Shown: positions 44,689-53,553 of the stretch, piece after piece
Numbering within the stretch: the stretch's first letter is position 1
Layout of the letters: each line of letters opens with the position of its first letter
NCBI RefSeq assembly: GCF_000737325.1
Contig: NZ_CP011125.1
Location: 6,200,001 to 6,264,000 of the forward strand
Length of the DNA: 64,000 nt
Source of the DNA: Sandaracinus amylolyticus
GTDB taxonomy: Bacteria > Myxococcota_A > Polyangia > Polyangiales > Sandaracinaceae
Direction: 5' to 3'
The notes under the pieces: generated by a model
What the model saw: only the letters and a program-made list of their open reading frames with translations
Databases searched by the model: none
What the model was told of the DNA's origin: nothing
Program-made: the position numbers and the translations under genes

Positions 44689-45471
44689 TCAGGTCGTCGC
44701 CGGTGCCGGCGGCGTGCCGCCGCCTTCGGCGTCCTCGTCTCCGTCTTGCGGCGCGCTGCTCGAGGCGCGGGGCGGCGTCTCCCACTGCGCGAGCGGGCGC
44801 AGCAGCTCGTCGGCGCGCTCCGCCGTGACCGGGCGGCTGCGGCGGACCGTGCCGAGGACGCCGACGACGTACTCGCGGAGCGCGTCGAGCATCGCGTCGC
44901 GCGACTCGCGGATCTTCGCGTCCGAGGGCGGCGCCGGCGCGTCGCCCGAGACGCCGAGGACCTCGCCGTACCGCGCCTGCGCCGCGTACAGGACGTCGAG
45001 GAACGGGCCGCCGCCGAGCGCGCGCACCAGCTCCTCGTTGCGGCGCGCGCGCAGCCCGGCGAGCCTCGTCTCCGCCGCGGCCCACTGGGCCTCGTAGCGC
45101 AGGCCGAGGAAGCCGAGGCCGTCGCCGAACAAGAACGCGTCGAGCTCGGCGATCTCGGTCGCGCGCGGCGCCGCCGCCCCGAGCTTCACCCAGCCCGAGA
45201 GCCAGTCGCGCAGCGCCGACCACGCGGTGTCGACCCGACGGTCCGACTCGACCGCGCTCTTGGCGTCCACCCCGGGCTTGGCGCGACGCGCGACGAGCTG
45301 CGACTGGAGCGCCGAGTGCCGCGACGCGAGCTCGACGACGAGCTCCTCGAGCGACGCCGGCGCAGGCACCCGCGACGCCTGGTGCAACAGCTGGGAGACG
45401 AGTGTGAACGCGTCCTCGGCGCTCAGCGTGGGGAGCTGGACGACGTCGGTGGCGGTGAGCGAACGAGCCAT
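44689..45471 (-). CDS. Hypothetical cytoplasmic protein
   Basis: A 260-aa, mostly helical protein with no signal peptide or membrane helix. ATG 45471 follows a strong SD (AGGAGGT, 7 nt upstream), which fixes the start (MARSLTATDVVQLPTLSAED). The body contains Trp/Leu-rich segments (WSALRDWLSGWVKLGAAAPR) and the last ~30 residues are acidic and Pro-rich. No family is recognised. It is divergent from the Asp-rich lipoprotein and followed by a repeat-filled 1-kb gap. Confidence 0.75.
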   Translation of the reverse strand: MARSLTATDVVQLPTLSAEDAFTLVSQLLHQASRVPAPASLEELVVELASRHSALQSQLVARRAKPGVDAKSAVESDRRVDTAWSALRDWLSGWVKLGAAAPRATEIAELDAFLFGDGLGFLGLRYEAQWAAAETRLAGLRARRNEELVRALGGGPFLDVLYAAQARYGEVLGVSGDAPAPPSDAKIRESRDAMLDALREYVVGVLGTVRRSRPVTAERADELLRPLAQWETPPRASSSAPQDGDEDAEGGGTPPAPATT

Positions 45472-45602
45472 GTGGAGCACCTCCTGACGTCCCGCACGCT
45501 AGACGGCCGCGCGCGCGGCGCCAATGCTCCCGGGCGCGGACGTTCGCGCTGAATCGACAGCGCTCGGGCCGCGTCGTCCCCGCACCCATGGAGCCCCGGC
45601 CG

Positions 45603-46949
45603 ATGCGATCTCTCGTCCTCCTCCCAGCGCTCTTCGTGCTCGCCGCTTGCGGCGACGACGACGGAGACACGACGCTCGACGCCGGCGATCGCCGCGACGC
45701 GACGATCGCGACCGACGCCGCCGGGCTCGATGCCGGGAGCGATCCCGACGCCGCGGCGCCCGACGCCGCGACCCCCGATGCGAGCACCTCGGACGCGAGC
45801 ACGCTCGACGCAGGCGGCTCCGGTGACGCGGGCACCCTCCCCGACGCGCACACCGGCGACGGCGGCACGAGCGGGGGATGGCGCGCGACGACGCTCGTGC
45901 CCTGGTCGCGCATCATCGGGAGCGAGCCCGACGCGAGCGTCCTGGACGTCGACCTCGTGATGGACGGCGCGGCCGCGCACGCGTGCGCCTCGATCCGGAT
46001 GCGCACCGGCGTGACGACCTACGAGCGGCGCGTGCTCTACGCGACGAACGAGGGCGGCGCGTTCCGGGTCGAGGTGGTGCGCGTCACGCCCGACGAGCAG
46101 CCGGCGCAGTGCTCGATCGCGCTGTTCGAGGGGGCGCCCCACGTGGCGTCGAGCGCGACGACGGTCGACGGCTTCGCGCTGCAGCGGCGCACCGCGACCG
46201 GCGCGTGGGAGGCCGTGGCGGTGGACCTCGAGCCGCCGCCCGACGACGTCTCGCAGGTGACGGTCCACGCGCTGCGCGCCGACGCGAGCAGCCTCGCGCT
46301 CGTGATCTCGCGCCGCCGCGACCCCGGGTTCCCCGCGCCGGCGAACTACGAGCTGCGCGTGCGACGGCGCACCGCGAGCGGCTGGGGCGCGTGGATCGAC
46401 GGGGGCCCGAGCGCGAGCCGCGCGGGGATGGAGCTCGAGGGCGGCGTGCTCCGCGGCGCGGCGTCGGTGCCGGCGAGCGCGGGGCTCTGGTCGCTCGATC
46501 TCGCGACCGGCGAGCGGATGACGCGCGCGGTGCTCGACGGGTCGGCGCTCGCCGGCGAGGACGTGCGCGGCGTGGGCGGGCTGGCGCTCGTGGGCGCGCC
46601 GGTGCTGCTCGGCGCGGTGCACTACGACTGCGACGGGTTCTCGTGCTCGGCGCTGGTGCTGACGCACGCGCCCGAGGGCGAGACGGCGACGCACCACGTG
46701 CTCGCCGATCGGCGCATCGGCGTGTGGTCGACGGCGCGCTGCGGGGACGACGCGACGGTGATGCACGTCGACGGGTCGATGCGGACGCTGCACACGTCGA
46801 CGGCGGGCGCCACGCCGGTGTCGACGACGCTGGCGGTCGCGACCGAGTCGACGGTGGTGGACGAGGCGCTCGGTGTCGACTGCGCGAGCGGCCGGATGGT
46901 GCTGGTCACGGCGCGCTACGGCGAGCTGGTCGCGTTCGAGTCGCCGTGA
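45603..46949 (+). CDS. Lipoprotein with Asp/Ala-rich linker
   Basis: A 448-aa lipoprotein with signal peptide MRSLVLLPALFVLAAC (Cys16), then an ~80-residue linker made of short D-A-x repeats. The rest (~100-448) is beta-rich with repeated segments of ~45 residues (VTTYERRVLYATNEGGAFRV, VDGFALQRRTATGAWEAV, NYELRVRRRTASGWGAWI), suggesting a beta-propeller. ATG 45588 is an alternative start 15 nt upstream. Probably surface-located; no enzymatic motif. Confidence 0.8.
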   Translation: MRSLVLLPALFVLAACGDDDGDTTLDAGDRRDATIATDAAGLDAGSDPDAAAPDAATPDASTSDASTLDAGGSGDAGTLPDAHTGDGGTSGGWRATTLVPWSRIIGSEPDASVLDVDLVMDGAAAHACASIRMRTGVTTYERRVLYATNEGGAFRVEVVRVTPDEQPAQCSIALFEGAPHVASSATTVDGFALQRRTATGAWEAVAVDLEPPPDDVSQVTVHALRADASSLALVISRRRDPGFPAPANYELRVRRRTASGWGAWIDGGPSASRAGMELEGGVLRGAASVPASAGLWSLDLATGERMTRAVLDGSALAGEDVRGVGGLALVGAPVLLGAVHYDCDGFSCSALVLTHAPEGETATHHVLADRRIGVWSTARCGDDATVMHVDGSMRTLHTSTAGATPVSTTLAVATESTVVDEALGVDCASGRMVLVTARYGELVAFESP

Positions 46950-46968
46950 GACGCGACGAGCAGCACGG

Positions 46969-46993
46969 GCGAGCGAGAACCCGGTTTGCTCGC
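46969..46993 (+). terminator. Possible terminator hairpin
   Basis: GCGAGC pairs with GCTCGC and inside it AACC pairs with GGTT, giving a two-part stem about 20 nt after the lipoprotein stop. The pairing is interrupted and there is no U-run, so confidence is modest. Confidence 0.4.
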
Positions 46994-47088
46994 GATCACC
47001 AGACCGCGCAGAGACTCGGCGTGCGAACCCCGAGCGCACCTCGCGCCAGACGCGAAACGACGCTCGTGCTCGGGCCGAGGAGCGGAGC

Positions 47089-48993
47089 ATGACGAATCTC
47101 CGAACGAGCATCGCGTTCGCGGTGCTGATCGCCAGCGCGGGCTGCGACACCGACCCGATCTGCACGCCGCTCGTCTACGACCGGAACGAACGTCGCTGCG
47201 TCTGCCCGCCAGGCAGCGAGTGGATCATGGACGAAGCGATCTGCGTGCTGCCCGATGGCGGGATGCTGCACCTGCCCGACGATGCGGGATCACGGAGCGC
47301 TGACGACGCGTGCGTCCCGCAGGCGTGGTACCGAGACGGCGACGGGGACGGGCACGGCGATCCCCTGACGCGAGTCGACGCATGCGAGGCGCCCGACCGT
47401 TTCGTCGCAGCCGGCGATGATTGCGACGACGAATGCGAGACGTGTGCGCCGGGCCGAGCCGAGGAATGCGACGGCACGCGCGACGAGAATTGCGTCGGAG
47501 GAGTCGACGAGGGCTGCGATTGCGCCACCGGCCGCTCGCGCGCGTGCCCCGGCGGCACCGACATCGGCGAGTGCGCGGCGGGCGTGCAGACGTGCATCGA
47601 CGGAGCCTGGAGCGACTGTGACGGCGCGATAGGCGTCGCGACCGAGGCGTGCAACGGCCTCGACGAGGACTGCGACATGGTCATCGACGGTCCCGCGGCT
47701 TCGGCGGCCTGCGGATCGCGACCGCGCGCGACCAGCGTGGCGTGCAGCGGTGGCGCATGCGTGGTCGCGGCGTGCACGACCGGGTTCGACGACTGCGACG
47801 ACGACGACGCGAACGGTTGCGAGGCCGAGCTCGCGGCGGACGAGTCCAACTGCGGCGCCTGCGGCAACCAGTGCGGTTGGTGGTGCGACGGGAGCGATTG
47901 CGTCGGGATCGCCACGCCGGTCGCCGGAAGCAGCATCACCTGTCTGATCACGGATCGCTCGGAGCTCGCGTGCGCCGGGACCAACGATGCGGGCGCGCTT
48001 GGGGTCGGCGACACGCGTACGTTCAGCTCGCGCCCCGTATTCGTCGTTTCGCCGAGCGCGACGACGCGTTTGACCGGCGTGACTCAGGTTTCGGTCGGGA
48101 CGCAGCACGTCTGCGCAGCCCTCTCCGATGGTCGCGTCGCGTGCTGGGGCAGCAACTTGTATGGCCAACTCGGCCCTGGCGCCGGTGCCCAGCAATCGCG
48201 TCCGTACGTCGTTCCGGGCCTCTCGACCGCGGTCGAAGTGGTGGCGGGCCAGCAGCACTCGTGCGCGCGACTCGCGTCGGGGGGCGTGCGGTGCTGGGGC
48301 AACAACGAAGCTGGACGGCTCGGCGATGGCACGACGACGCAGCGAACGACGGTGGCGACGGTCCTTCGATCCGACGGAACGCCGCTGACCGGCGTTCAGC
48401 GTCTCTCCGTCGGAACGGCCCACACGTGCGCGATCACGAGCGCACGAACCGCTTGGTGCTGGGGCTCGAACTTCTTCGGCCAACTTGGAGACGGGACGAC
48501 CACGACTCGTCCTAGCGCTGTCCAGGTGACGGGCCTGTCAAACGTCGTGCAGCTCGAGTCGGGCTCGGCCTTCAGCTGCGCTCTCGACAGCTTCGATCGC
48601 GTCCGATGCTGGGGCGACAACGTGCATGGCCAGTTGGGCGACGGCTCGACAACGCGCAGACCTGCCCCCGTGCAGGCGAGCATCTCCGACGTGGAGGAAA
48701 TCGGAACCGGATCCAGTCACGCGTGCGCGCGCGTATCCGGTGGTCGCGTCCTCTGCTGGGGTCGGAACGCGTTCTACGAGCTGGGTGACGGGACGAGAAC
48801 CACGCAACTCGCGCCCGTCGTTGCCCAGTTCACCAACGTAGAGGCCCTCGTAGTCGGCGGCGCTCGCACTTGCATCCTGGACACGGCCGGCCGGCTCTGG
48901 TGCGTCGGCATCAACGACCGCGGTCAGTTCGGGGACGGCTCGGTGCCGAACAGCGACGGCACCGCGACTCCGGTGCGACTCATCGAACCGTGA
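47089..48993 (+). CDS. RCC1-repeat lipoprotein with MopE-type motifs
   Basis: A 634-aa lipoprotein (MTNLRTSIAFAVLIASAGC, Cys19). The N-terminal third is Cys- and Asp-rich: YRDGDGDGHGDP followed by AAGDDCDDEC, then ECDGTRDENCVGGVDEGC and EACNGLDEDCDMVIDG, matching the MopE/putative metal-binding motif. One CGACGNQC unit follows, as in the paralogue pair at 17.6-22.6 kb. Residues ~280-634 hold about seven RCC1-type blades (e.g. VCAALSDGRVACWGSNLYGQ), forming a predicted seven-bladed propeller. Codon use is less extreme in GC than the neighbours, especially in the RCC1 part, hinting at more recent acquisition. A clean terminator follows. Confidence 0.88.
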   Translation: MTNLRTSIAFAVLIASAGCDTDPICTPLVYDRNERRCVCPPGSEWIMDEAICVLPDGGMLHLPDDAGSRSADDACVPQAWYRDGDGDGHGDPLTRVDACEAPDRFVAAGDDCDDECETCAPGRAEECDGTRDENCVGGVDEGCDCATGRSRACPGGTDIGECAAGVQTCIDGAWSDCDGAIGVATEACNGLDEDCDMVIDGPAASAACGSRPRATSVACSGGACVVAACTTGFDDCDDDDANGCEAELAADESNCGACGNQCGWWCDGSDCVGIATPVAGSSITCLITDRSELACAGTNDAGALGVGDTRTFSSRPVFVVSPSATTRLTGVTQVSVGTQHVCAALSDGRVACWGSNLYGQLGPGAGAQQSRPYVVPGLSTAVEVVAGQQHSCARLASGGVRCWGNNEAGRLGDGTTTQRTTVATVLRSDGTPLTGVQRLSVGTAHTCAITSARTAWCWGSNFFGQLGDGTTTTRPSAVQVTGLSNVVQLESGSAFSCALDSFDRVRCWGDNVHGQLGDGSTTRRPAPVQASISDVEEIGTGSSHACARVSGGRVLCWGRNAFYELGDGTRTTQLAPVVAQFTNVEALVVGGARTCILDTAGRLWCVGINDRGQFGDGSVPNSDGTATPVRLIEP

Positions 48994-49001
48994 GCATGAC
49001 C

Positions 49002-49031
49002 GAGCACGCGAGGCGGCTGCCTCGCGTGCTC
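49002..49031. terminator. Strong bidirectional terminator hairpin
   Basis: GAGCACGCGAGGC pairs perfectly with GCCTCGCGTGCTC (13 bp) around a GGCT loop, between convergent genes ending at 48993 and 49044. Both genes could use it. There is no long U-run. Confidence 0.8.
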
Positions 49032-49043
49032 TCGGTTCGGGTG

Positions 49044-50297
49044 TCAGCCTTCCGCGCGCACGCAGAGACCGCTCGCGACGTCGCAGGTGAAGCCGCGATC
49101 ACGATTGGCGCACTGCATGGTGGCGGTGCACTGCGGGGTGCACGCGCCGACGGTGCCCTCGCCCTCGCCGTCGACGTCGCGGCAGGTGTAGCCGTCGCGG
49201 CAGTCGGTGCTGACCGCGCAGCGCTTGAAGCAGACGTTGGGCTCGCCCGCTTCGGTCGCCGCGATGCACACGCCGTCGTCCGGGCAGGTGGTGTCGTCGC
49301 CGACGTTGCAGCCCTCGAACGCGCAGTACGCGCCCGGATAGCCGGTCTGGCCCTCGCTGTAGCAGGTGCCACCGGTGCAGGGCATGCCGCCGCCGAAGCG
49401 CGAGCACTGCGCGCCGAGCTGGCCGGCCGGGAAGGGATCGTCGCAGGTGCCGAGCACCTCGTTGCACACGCGGCCGGCGGTGCAGTCGGCGTCGCTGCAC
49501 GCGGGCTGGCAGGTGAGGCGATCGGGGTAGGTGCTGGTGCCGCGGCAGGTGTAGCCGGCGCGGCAGTCCTCGGCGGTCGCGCACGCGTCGACGCAGAGAC
49601 CGCCGCCGCCGCCCGCGCTGGGCAGGCAGTGCGCGTCGGCGCCGCAGCTGCCGCTCGCGGCGGGGTCGCAGCCGGTGGCGATGCACGCGCCCGAGGGCCA
49701 TCCGCCGAGCGCCTCGGAGAGGCAGAGCGCGCTCATCGGGCACGCGCTCTCGTCCTCGCAGGGCTCGCCGATGCTCGCGGTCGGGTCGTAGCAGTTGCCC
49801 TCGCCGAGGTCGCCGCCGTCGGGGTCGCAGCGCAGGCCCTCGGGGCACTCGCGGTCCTCCTCGCAGCCGCCGCCGAGGCAGAACGGGAGCGGGAGCATCG
49901 GGTGGTCGAGGGTGCAGCCCTGTCCGTCGCGGCACTGGTCGGTGCCCGCCGCGTCGCACGCGTCGACGCAGAACGAGGGGCCGAAGAAGTCGGAGCAGAT
50001 CCCGCCCTCGCCGCAGTCCTCGTCGCTGCCGCACTCGAGGGTGCAGTAGCCGTCGGGGAAGTAGTCGGGGTCCGCGATGCAGGTGTCCGCGCCGCCCGTG
50101 CAGTCGGTCGCGGTCGACTCGTCCGAGCACGCCGCGCCGATGTTGCTGGGCGGGCCCGCGTCCTGCCCGGCGTCGAGCATCGCGCCGTCGAGGTCGATCA
50201 CGATCGCCGCGTCGGCGTCGGTGGTCCGCGACTCACCGCAGCCGACGACGAGCGCCATGACGCACGCCAGTGTCCCGAGCCGTCCGTTCCCCACCAT
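49044..50297 (-). CDS. Cys-rich lipoprotein
   Basis: A 417-aa lipoprotein; ATG 50297 gives signal peptide MVGNGRLGTLACVMALVVGC (Cys20). An Asp/Ala linker leads into about ten Cys-rich modules of ~35 residues, each with a C-x-x-D-x-x-C-x-x-G-x-x-C core (for example CGSDEDCGEGGICSDFFG, CEEDRECPEGLRCDPDGG, CAVSTDCRDGYTCRDVDG). The modules resemble small disulfide-knotted surface repeats. A secreted adhesin or envelope role is likely. No enzyme motif is visible. Confidence 0.85.
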   Translation of the reverse strand: MVGNGRLGTLACVMALVVGCGESRTTDADAAIVIDLDGAMLDAGQDAGPPSNIGAACSDESTATDCTGGADTCIADPDYFPDGYCTLECGSDEDCGEGGICSDFFGPSFCVDACDAAGTDQCRDGQGCTLDHPMLPLPFCLGGGCEEDRECPEGLRCDPDGGDLGEGNCYDPTASIGEPCEDESACPMSALCLSEALGGWPSGACIATGCDPAASGSCGADAHCLPSAGGGGGLCVDACATAEDCRAGYTCRGTSTYPDRLTCQPACSDADCTAGRVCNEVLGTCDDPFPAGQLGAQCSRFGGGMPCTGGTCYSEGQTGYPGAYCAFEGCNVGDDTTCPDDGVCIAATEAGEPNVCFKRCAVSTDCRDGYTCRDVDGEGEGTVGACTPQCTATMQCANRDRGFTCDVASGLCVRAEG

Positions 50298-50435
50298 GTT
50301 GCCCTCGTCCGATCCCACCCGGCGACACCGCGCGCCGGGGCATTTCACGAGGGGCGGACTCTAGGCAACGCAAAACGGGCGAACAACGTAAGAAGCGGCA
50401 CGCCGGAGCGTCACCGGATGCACGCGCAACGTTCT

Positions 50436-51368
50436 TCAGCGCGCGCGGCGGCGGGCGACGATCACCCCGAGAACCAAGGCGAAACCCGCGAGCGCCCAGG
50501 GCATGGCACGGGCGCTGCCAGGGGCGGACACGGCGCAGAGCGGCTGGAACGCGGCGTCGGTCAGCGGGTCGAAGCAGCGCTCGTCGGAGGGCTCGGACAC
50601 GTTGCCGACGCCGTCGGCGGCGAACACGCGCACGCAGACGGGCTCGCTCGCCTCGAGCGCGTCGAGGCGGAGGTTGAGCGTGATCTCGCGGCTCGCGTAG
50701 TTGCGGACGCGGTCGCGCAGCTGGGGCGCGTTCACGCCGGCGGCGCGCGTGAGGTAGAGCATGTACTCGATCGAGCCGGGCGGGCCGTCGTCGGTCGCCT
50801 GCTCCCAGCGGAGGCCGACGAGGCGGCCGCCCTCGGGCAGCACGCACTCCGCGGTCGACTCCGAGGGCTCCGCGTCGAGGAACTCGCCGAGCACCGGCGG
50901 GCCGTTGTCGACGGTGACGCCGGTGCAGAACCGGAAGTCGAGCGACTCGTCGATGCCGCCGGCGCGCCCGGCGTAGGCGCGCGAGGGCTCGAAGCCGCCG
51001 TCGGGGAAGAAGAAGAGCTGGTCGCCGATCACCTGCACGCGGCCGGCGACGTCCTCGCCATCGGCGGCGGAGCAGCCCGCCGAGCACTCGACGTCGGCGG
51101 GGCAGCGCACGATGCGCAGGAGCGTGGCGGGGTCGTCGCCGGGGCCGTCGGGCCCGAAGTAGCCGCGGGAATAGCGCACCGCGATCGGCGCATCGAGCGT
51201 GACGTTGAACGCCCCGACCGACGGCGTGACCTCGACGGGGCGACGCGCGGGCGAGGTGTCGTCGACACAGGGATCGTCCTGCGCGAGCGCGGCGCCGGGA
51301 GCACCGACGAGCGCGAGGGCGACGGCGAGACCGCGGAACGGCGCTGCGTGCTGCACGGCAACGAACAT
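50436..51368 (-). CDS. Secreted protein with MYXO-CTERM-like C-terminal tail
   Basis: A 310-aa protein: signal peptide (MFVAVQHAAPFRGLAVALAL, cleaved near ALAQ-DD), beta-sandwich-like body (~30-270) with several Cys, and a C-terminal tail with Cys278, a hydrophobic helix (PWALAGFALVLGVIV) and terminal ARRRAR. The Cys, helix and Arg-cluster tail fits the MYXO-CTERM pattern recognised by myxosortase and outer-surface anchoring, although the Gly before the Cys is replaced. It follows the gene start at 50297 by 138 nt on the same strand. Function unknown; the Ig-like body suggests binding. Confidence 0.75.
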   Translation of the reverse strand: MFVAVQHAAPFRGLAVALALVGAPGAALAQDDPCVDDTSPARRPVEVTPSVGAFNVTLDAPIAVRYSRGYFGPDGPGDDPATLLRIVRCPADVECSAGCSAADGEDVAGRVQVIGDQLFFFPDGGFEPSRAYAGRAGGIDESLDFRFCTGVTVDNGPPVLGEFLDAEPSESTAECVLPEGGRLVGLRWEQATDDGPPGSIEYMLYLTRAAGVNAPQLRDRVRNYASREITLNLRLDALEASEPVCVRVFAADGVGNVSEPSDERCFDPLTDAAFQPLCAVSAPGSARAMPWALAGFALVLGVIVARRRAR

Positions 51369-51436
51369 AGCCCGCGGCGCGTGCGTCAGCAGGCCCGCGT
51401 CGCGGGACCGCGTCGTGCGTGCTACGGCAACGGCCC

Positions 51437-52012
51437 GTGTCTTCCGCCTCGTTCCTCGACGGTCTCGCGCTCGCGGCGACGCTGACGGGCGACCGCGGAA
51501 GGGCTGCGGAGGCGGGGCTCGCACCGGAGCTCGCGCGGGCGCTCGAGGCGCGGGTGCAGGAGATCCGCGGGGCGGACACCCAGGGTCGGCAGCGCGCGCT
51601 CGGCGCGATCGCGGTGGGGCTGCGGCCGGGGATCGATGCGCGCGCGACGCTGCCGGCGCGGGGCGCGGCGATCCTGGCGTCGGAGGTGCCCCGCGCGACG
51701 GGCGCGGCGTGGATGGCGCGCGCGCCGCTGCCGCGACCGGGGTTCCGCGCGAGCGCGGGGCTGCGGGCGACGATGCGTCGCCTCGCGGGCGCGCCGATCG
51801 ACGAGGCGGCGGATCGGGCGCGCGGCGCGGTGCTGGCGCAGGAGCAGGACGAGCGGAGCGCGACGTTCGTGCGCATCGCGAGGGCGACCGGGCGCGACGT
51901 CGAGGCGGCGCTCGGCGCGATGGAGCGCGGCGCGCGCGAGGGCGGAGAGGATCGAGGCGCGCGGGCGGGACGCGAGCTCGCGGCGCTGTGGGAGCGTGGA
52001 TGTCGCGGGTGA
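51437..52012 (+). CDS. Hypothetical protein preceding FliH/SctL-like gene
   Basis: A 191-aa, Arg/Ala-rich helical protein from GTG 51437 (GTG 51419 would add six residues). It contains RPGFRASAGLRATMRRLAGA in the middle and a helical end. It overlaps the next gene by 13 nt. In type III secretion and flagellar loci the gene before sctL/fliH often encodes SctK or FliG, but I see no clear similarity, so this link rests on position only. Confidence 0.65.
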   Translation: MSSASFLDGLALAATLTGDRGRAAEAGLAPELARALEARVQEIRGADTQGRQRALGAIAVGLRPGIDARATLPARGAAILASEVPRATGAAWMARAPLPRPGFRASAGLRATMRRLAGAPIDEAADRARGAVLAQEQDERSATFVRIARATGRDVEAALGAMERGAREGGEDRGARAGRELAALWERGCRG

Positions 52013-52575
52013 TCCGAGGGCCGGGCGCGCCGCCGCGCGTGGTGCCGGCCGAGGTGGTGGACGCGCGCGCCGAGGCCGAGCGCATCGTGGAGGCCGCGCG
52101 GCGGGAGGCGGAGGCGCTGCTCGAGGGCGCGCGCGCGGAGTGCGAGCGGCTGCGCGCCGAGGCTCGGGCCGAGGGCGCGGCGAGCGGGCTGGCGCAGGCG
52201 GCGGCGCTGCTGGTGGAGGCACGTCGGGCGCGCGACGGAGCGCTGGTGGGGATCGAGCGCGACGCGCAGACGCTGGCGCTCGCGGCGGCGGAGCGGATCG
52301 TCGGTGAGGCGATCACGATCGAGCCCGCGCGCGTGGTGGCGATCGTGCGCGACGTGATCGCGCGGGCGCGCCGGGCGCGCGCGATCGAGCTGCGGGTGCA
52401 CCCGGAGGACGCGCGAGCGCTCGAGGGCGCGATCGAGCCCTCGGTGCGGGTGATCGAGGACGCGTCGATCACGCGCGGCGGGTGCGTGATGCGCAGCGAG
52501 CTCGGCACGGTGGACGCGCGGGTCGAAGTGCGCATCGACGCGATGGCGCGGATGCTCGGGTGCGAGCGCCCGTGA
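52000..52575 (+). CDS. FliH/SctL-like ATPase stator protein
   Basis: A 191-aa protein starting MSRVIRGPGAPPRVVPAEVV. A long Ala/Glu/Arg coiled coil (~25-75, AEAERIVEAARREAEALLEG) is followed by the compact FliH/YscL end domain with the family signatures VHPEDARALEG (~130) and GGCVMRSELGTVDARVEVRI (~163-182). FliH/SctL proteins bind and restrain the export ATPase (FliI/SctN) in flagella or type III secretion. No ATPase, FliG or other export gene is present in the window, so the gene is an orphan here. Translation is coupled to both neighbours by overlaps. Confidence 0.8.
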   Translation: MSRVIRGPGAPPRVVPAEVVDARAEAERIVEAARREAEALLEGARAECERLRAEARAEGAASGLAQAAALLVEARRARDGALVGIERDAQTLALAAAERIVGEAITIEPARVVAIVRDVIARARRARAIELRVHPEDARALEGAIEPSVRVIEDASITRGGCVMRSELGTVDARVEVRIDAMARMLGCERP

Positions 52576-53510
52576 GCGAGATCGCGAGGACGTGGTGGGC
52601 GGAGTGGCGCACGCCGCTCGCGCTGATCGTGCTGACGTTCGTGTCGACGCTGTGGGCGGGCGCGCTGATGGGCGGGAGCGACCCCTGGGAGCGCCCGCTC
52701 GAGCTGATCGCGGGGTGGGACTTCGCGCTGCCGCTGATGGCGATCCTGCTCGCGCACGAGCTCGGCCACTACGTCGTCGGGCGGATGCACCGGGTCGACA
52801 TCTCGCCGCCGTTCTTCGTGCCGATGCCGCCGCCGTTCATGCTGGGCACGATGGGCGCGGTGATCCGGATGCGCGGCGAGATCCGCGACCGGAACGCGCT
52901 GCTCGACGTGGGCGCGGCGGGGCCGCTCGCGGGGATGGTCGTGGCGCTGCCGGTGTTGATCTACGGGATCGCGACGTCGCCGGTGCAGCCGCTCCCGGAG
53001 AGCGGCGAGATGCTGATCGAGGGGCGCTCGCTCCTCTACGTCGCGCTGCTCTACGCGCTGAAGGGGCCGATCCCCGAGGGCCACGACATCATGCTCTCGT
53101 CGACCGCGTTCGCCGGATGGGCGGGCCTGCTGGTCACGATGATGAACCTGTTGCCGTTCGGGCAGCTGGACGGCGGGCACATCGCGTACGCGCTGCTGGG
53201 CAAGACGCAGGACCGGATCGCGCGCGCGGTGCTCGCGGTGTTGCCGGTCGTCGCGATCGCGACCGGGCTCTTCTACGCGTGGCCGCTCTACGCGTCGGGT
53301 GAGCGCGGGGATCCGCTGATGGGCTCGGCGCTCGCGGGCGTGAGCTGGCTCGTGTGGTTCGCGGTGCTCGGGCTGATGTCTTGGCTGTCGGGGATCGATC
53401 ATCCGCCCTTCGAGCCGGGCGCGCTGACGCCGGGGCGGCGGGTGGTGGCGATCGGCTGCCTCGTGCTGTTCGTGCTGCTGTTCATGCCGTCGTGGATGCG
53501 CGCGGGGTGA
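52572..53510 (+). CDS. M50 family (site-2 protease-like) membrane metallopeptidase
   Basis: A 312-aa polytopic membrane protein with the zinc site HELGH (LLAHELGHYVVGRMH, ~residue 60) and the distal ligand motif NLLPFGQLDGGH (~193-204), so the catalytic set is complete. GAAGPLAGMVVALP between them is also typical of site-2 proteases. Family members cut transmembrane substrates such as anti-sigma factors or signal peptides. GTG 52572 overlaps the preceding stop (GTGA). No PDZ domain is present. The pairing with a SctL-like gene has no obvious explanation. Confidence 0.88.
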   Translation: MSEIARTWWAEWRTPLALIVLTFVSTLWAGALMGGSDPWERPLELIAGWDFALPLMAILLAHELGHYVVGRMHRVDISPPFFVPMPPPFMLGTMGAVIRMRGEIRDRNALLDVGAAGPLAGMVVALPVLIYGIATSPVQPLPESGEMLIEGRSLLYVALLYALKGPIPEGHDIMLSSTAFAGWAGLLVTMMNLLPFGQLDGGHIAYALLGKTQDRIARAVLAVLPVVAIATGLFYAWPLYASGERGDPLMGSALAGVSWLVWFAVLGLMSWLSGIDHPPFEPGALTPGRRVVAIGCLVLFVLLFMPSWMRAG

Positions 53511-53553
53511 CGAGAATTTCAGCCGAATCCCCGACCGCTGGTACACCCGCGGG

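Noticed and set aside
51437-52575. Start of a complete type III secretion locus
   Set aside because: Only the FliH/SctL-like gene is recognisable; the following genes are an M50 protease and a DUF2207-like protein, with no ATPase or export apparatus.
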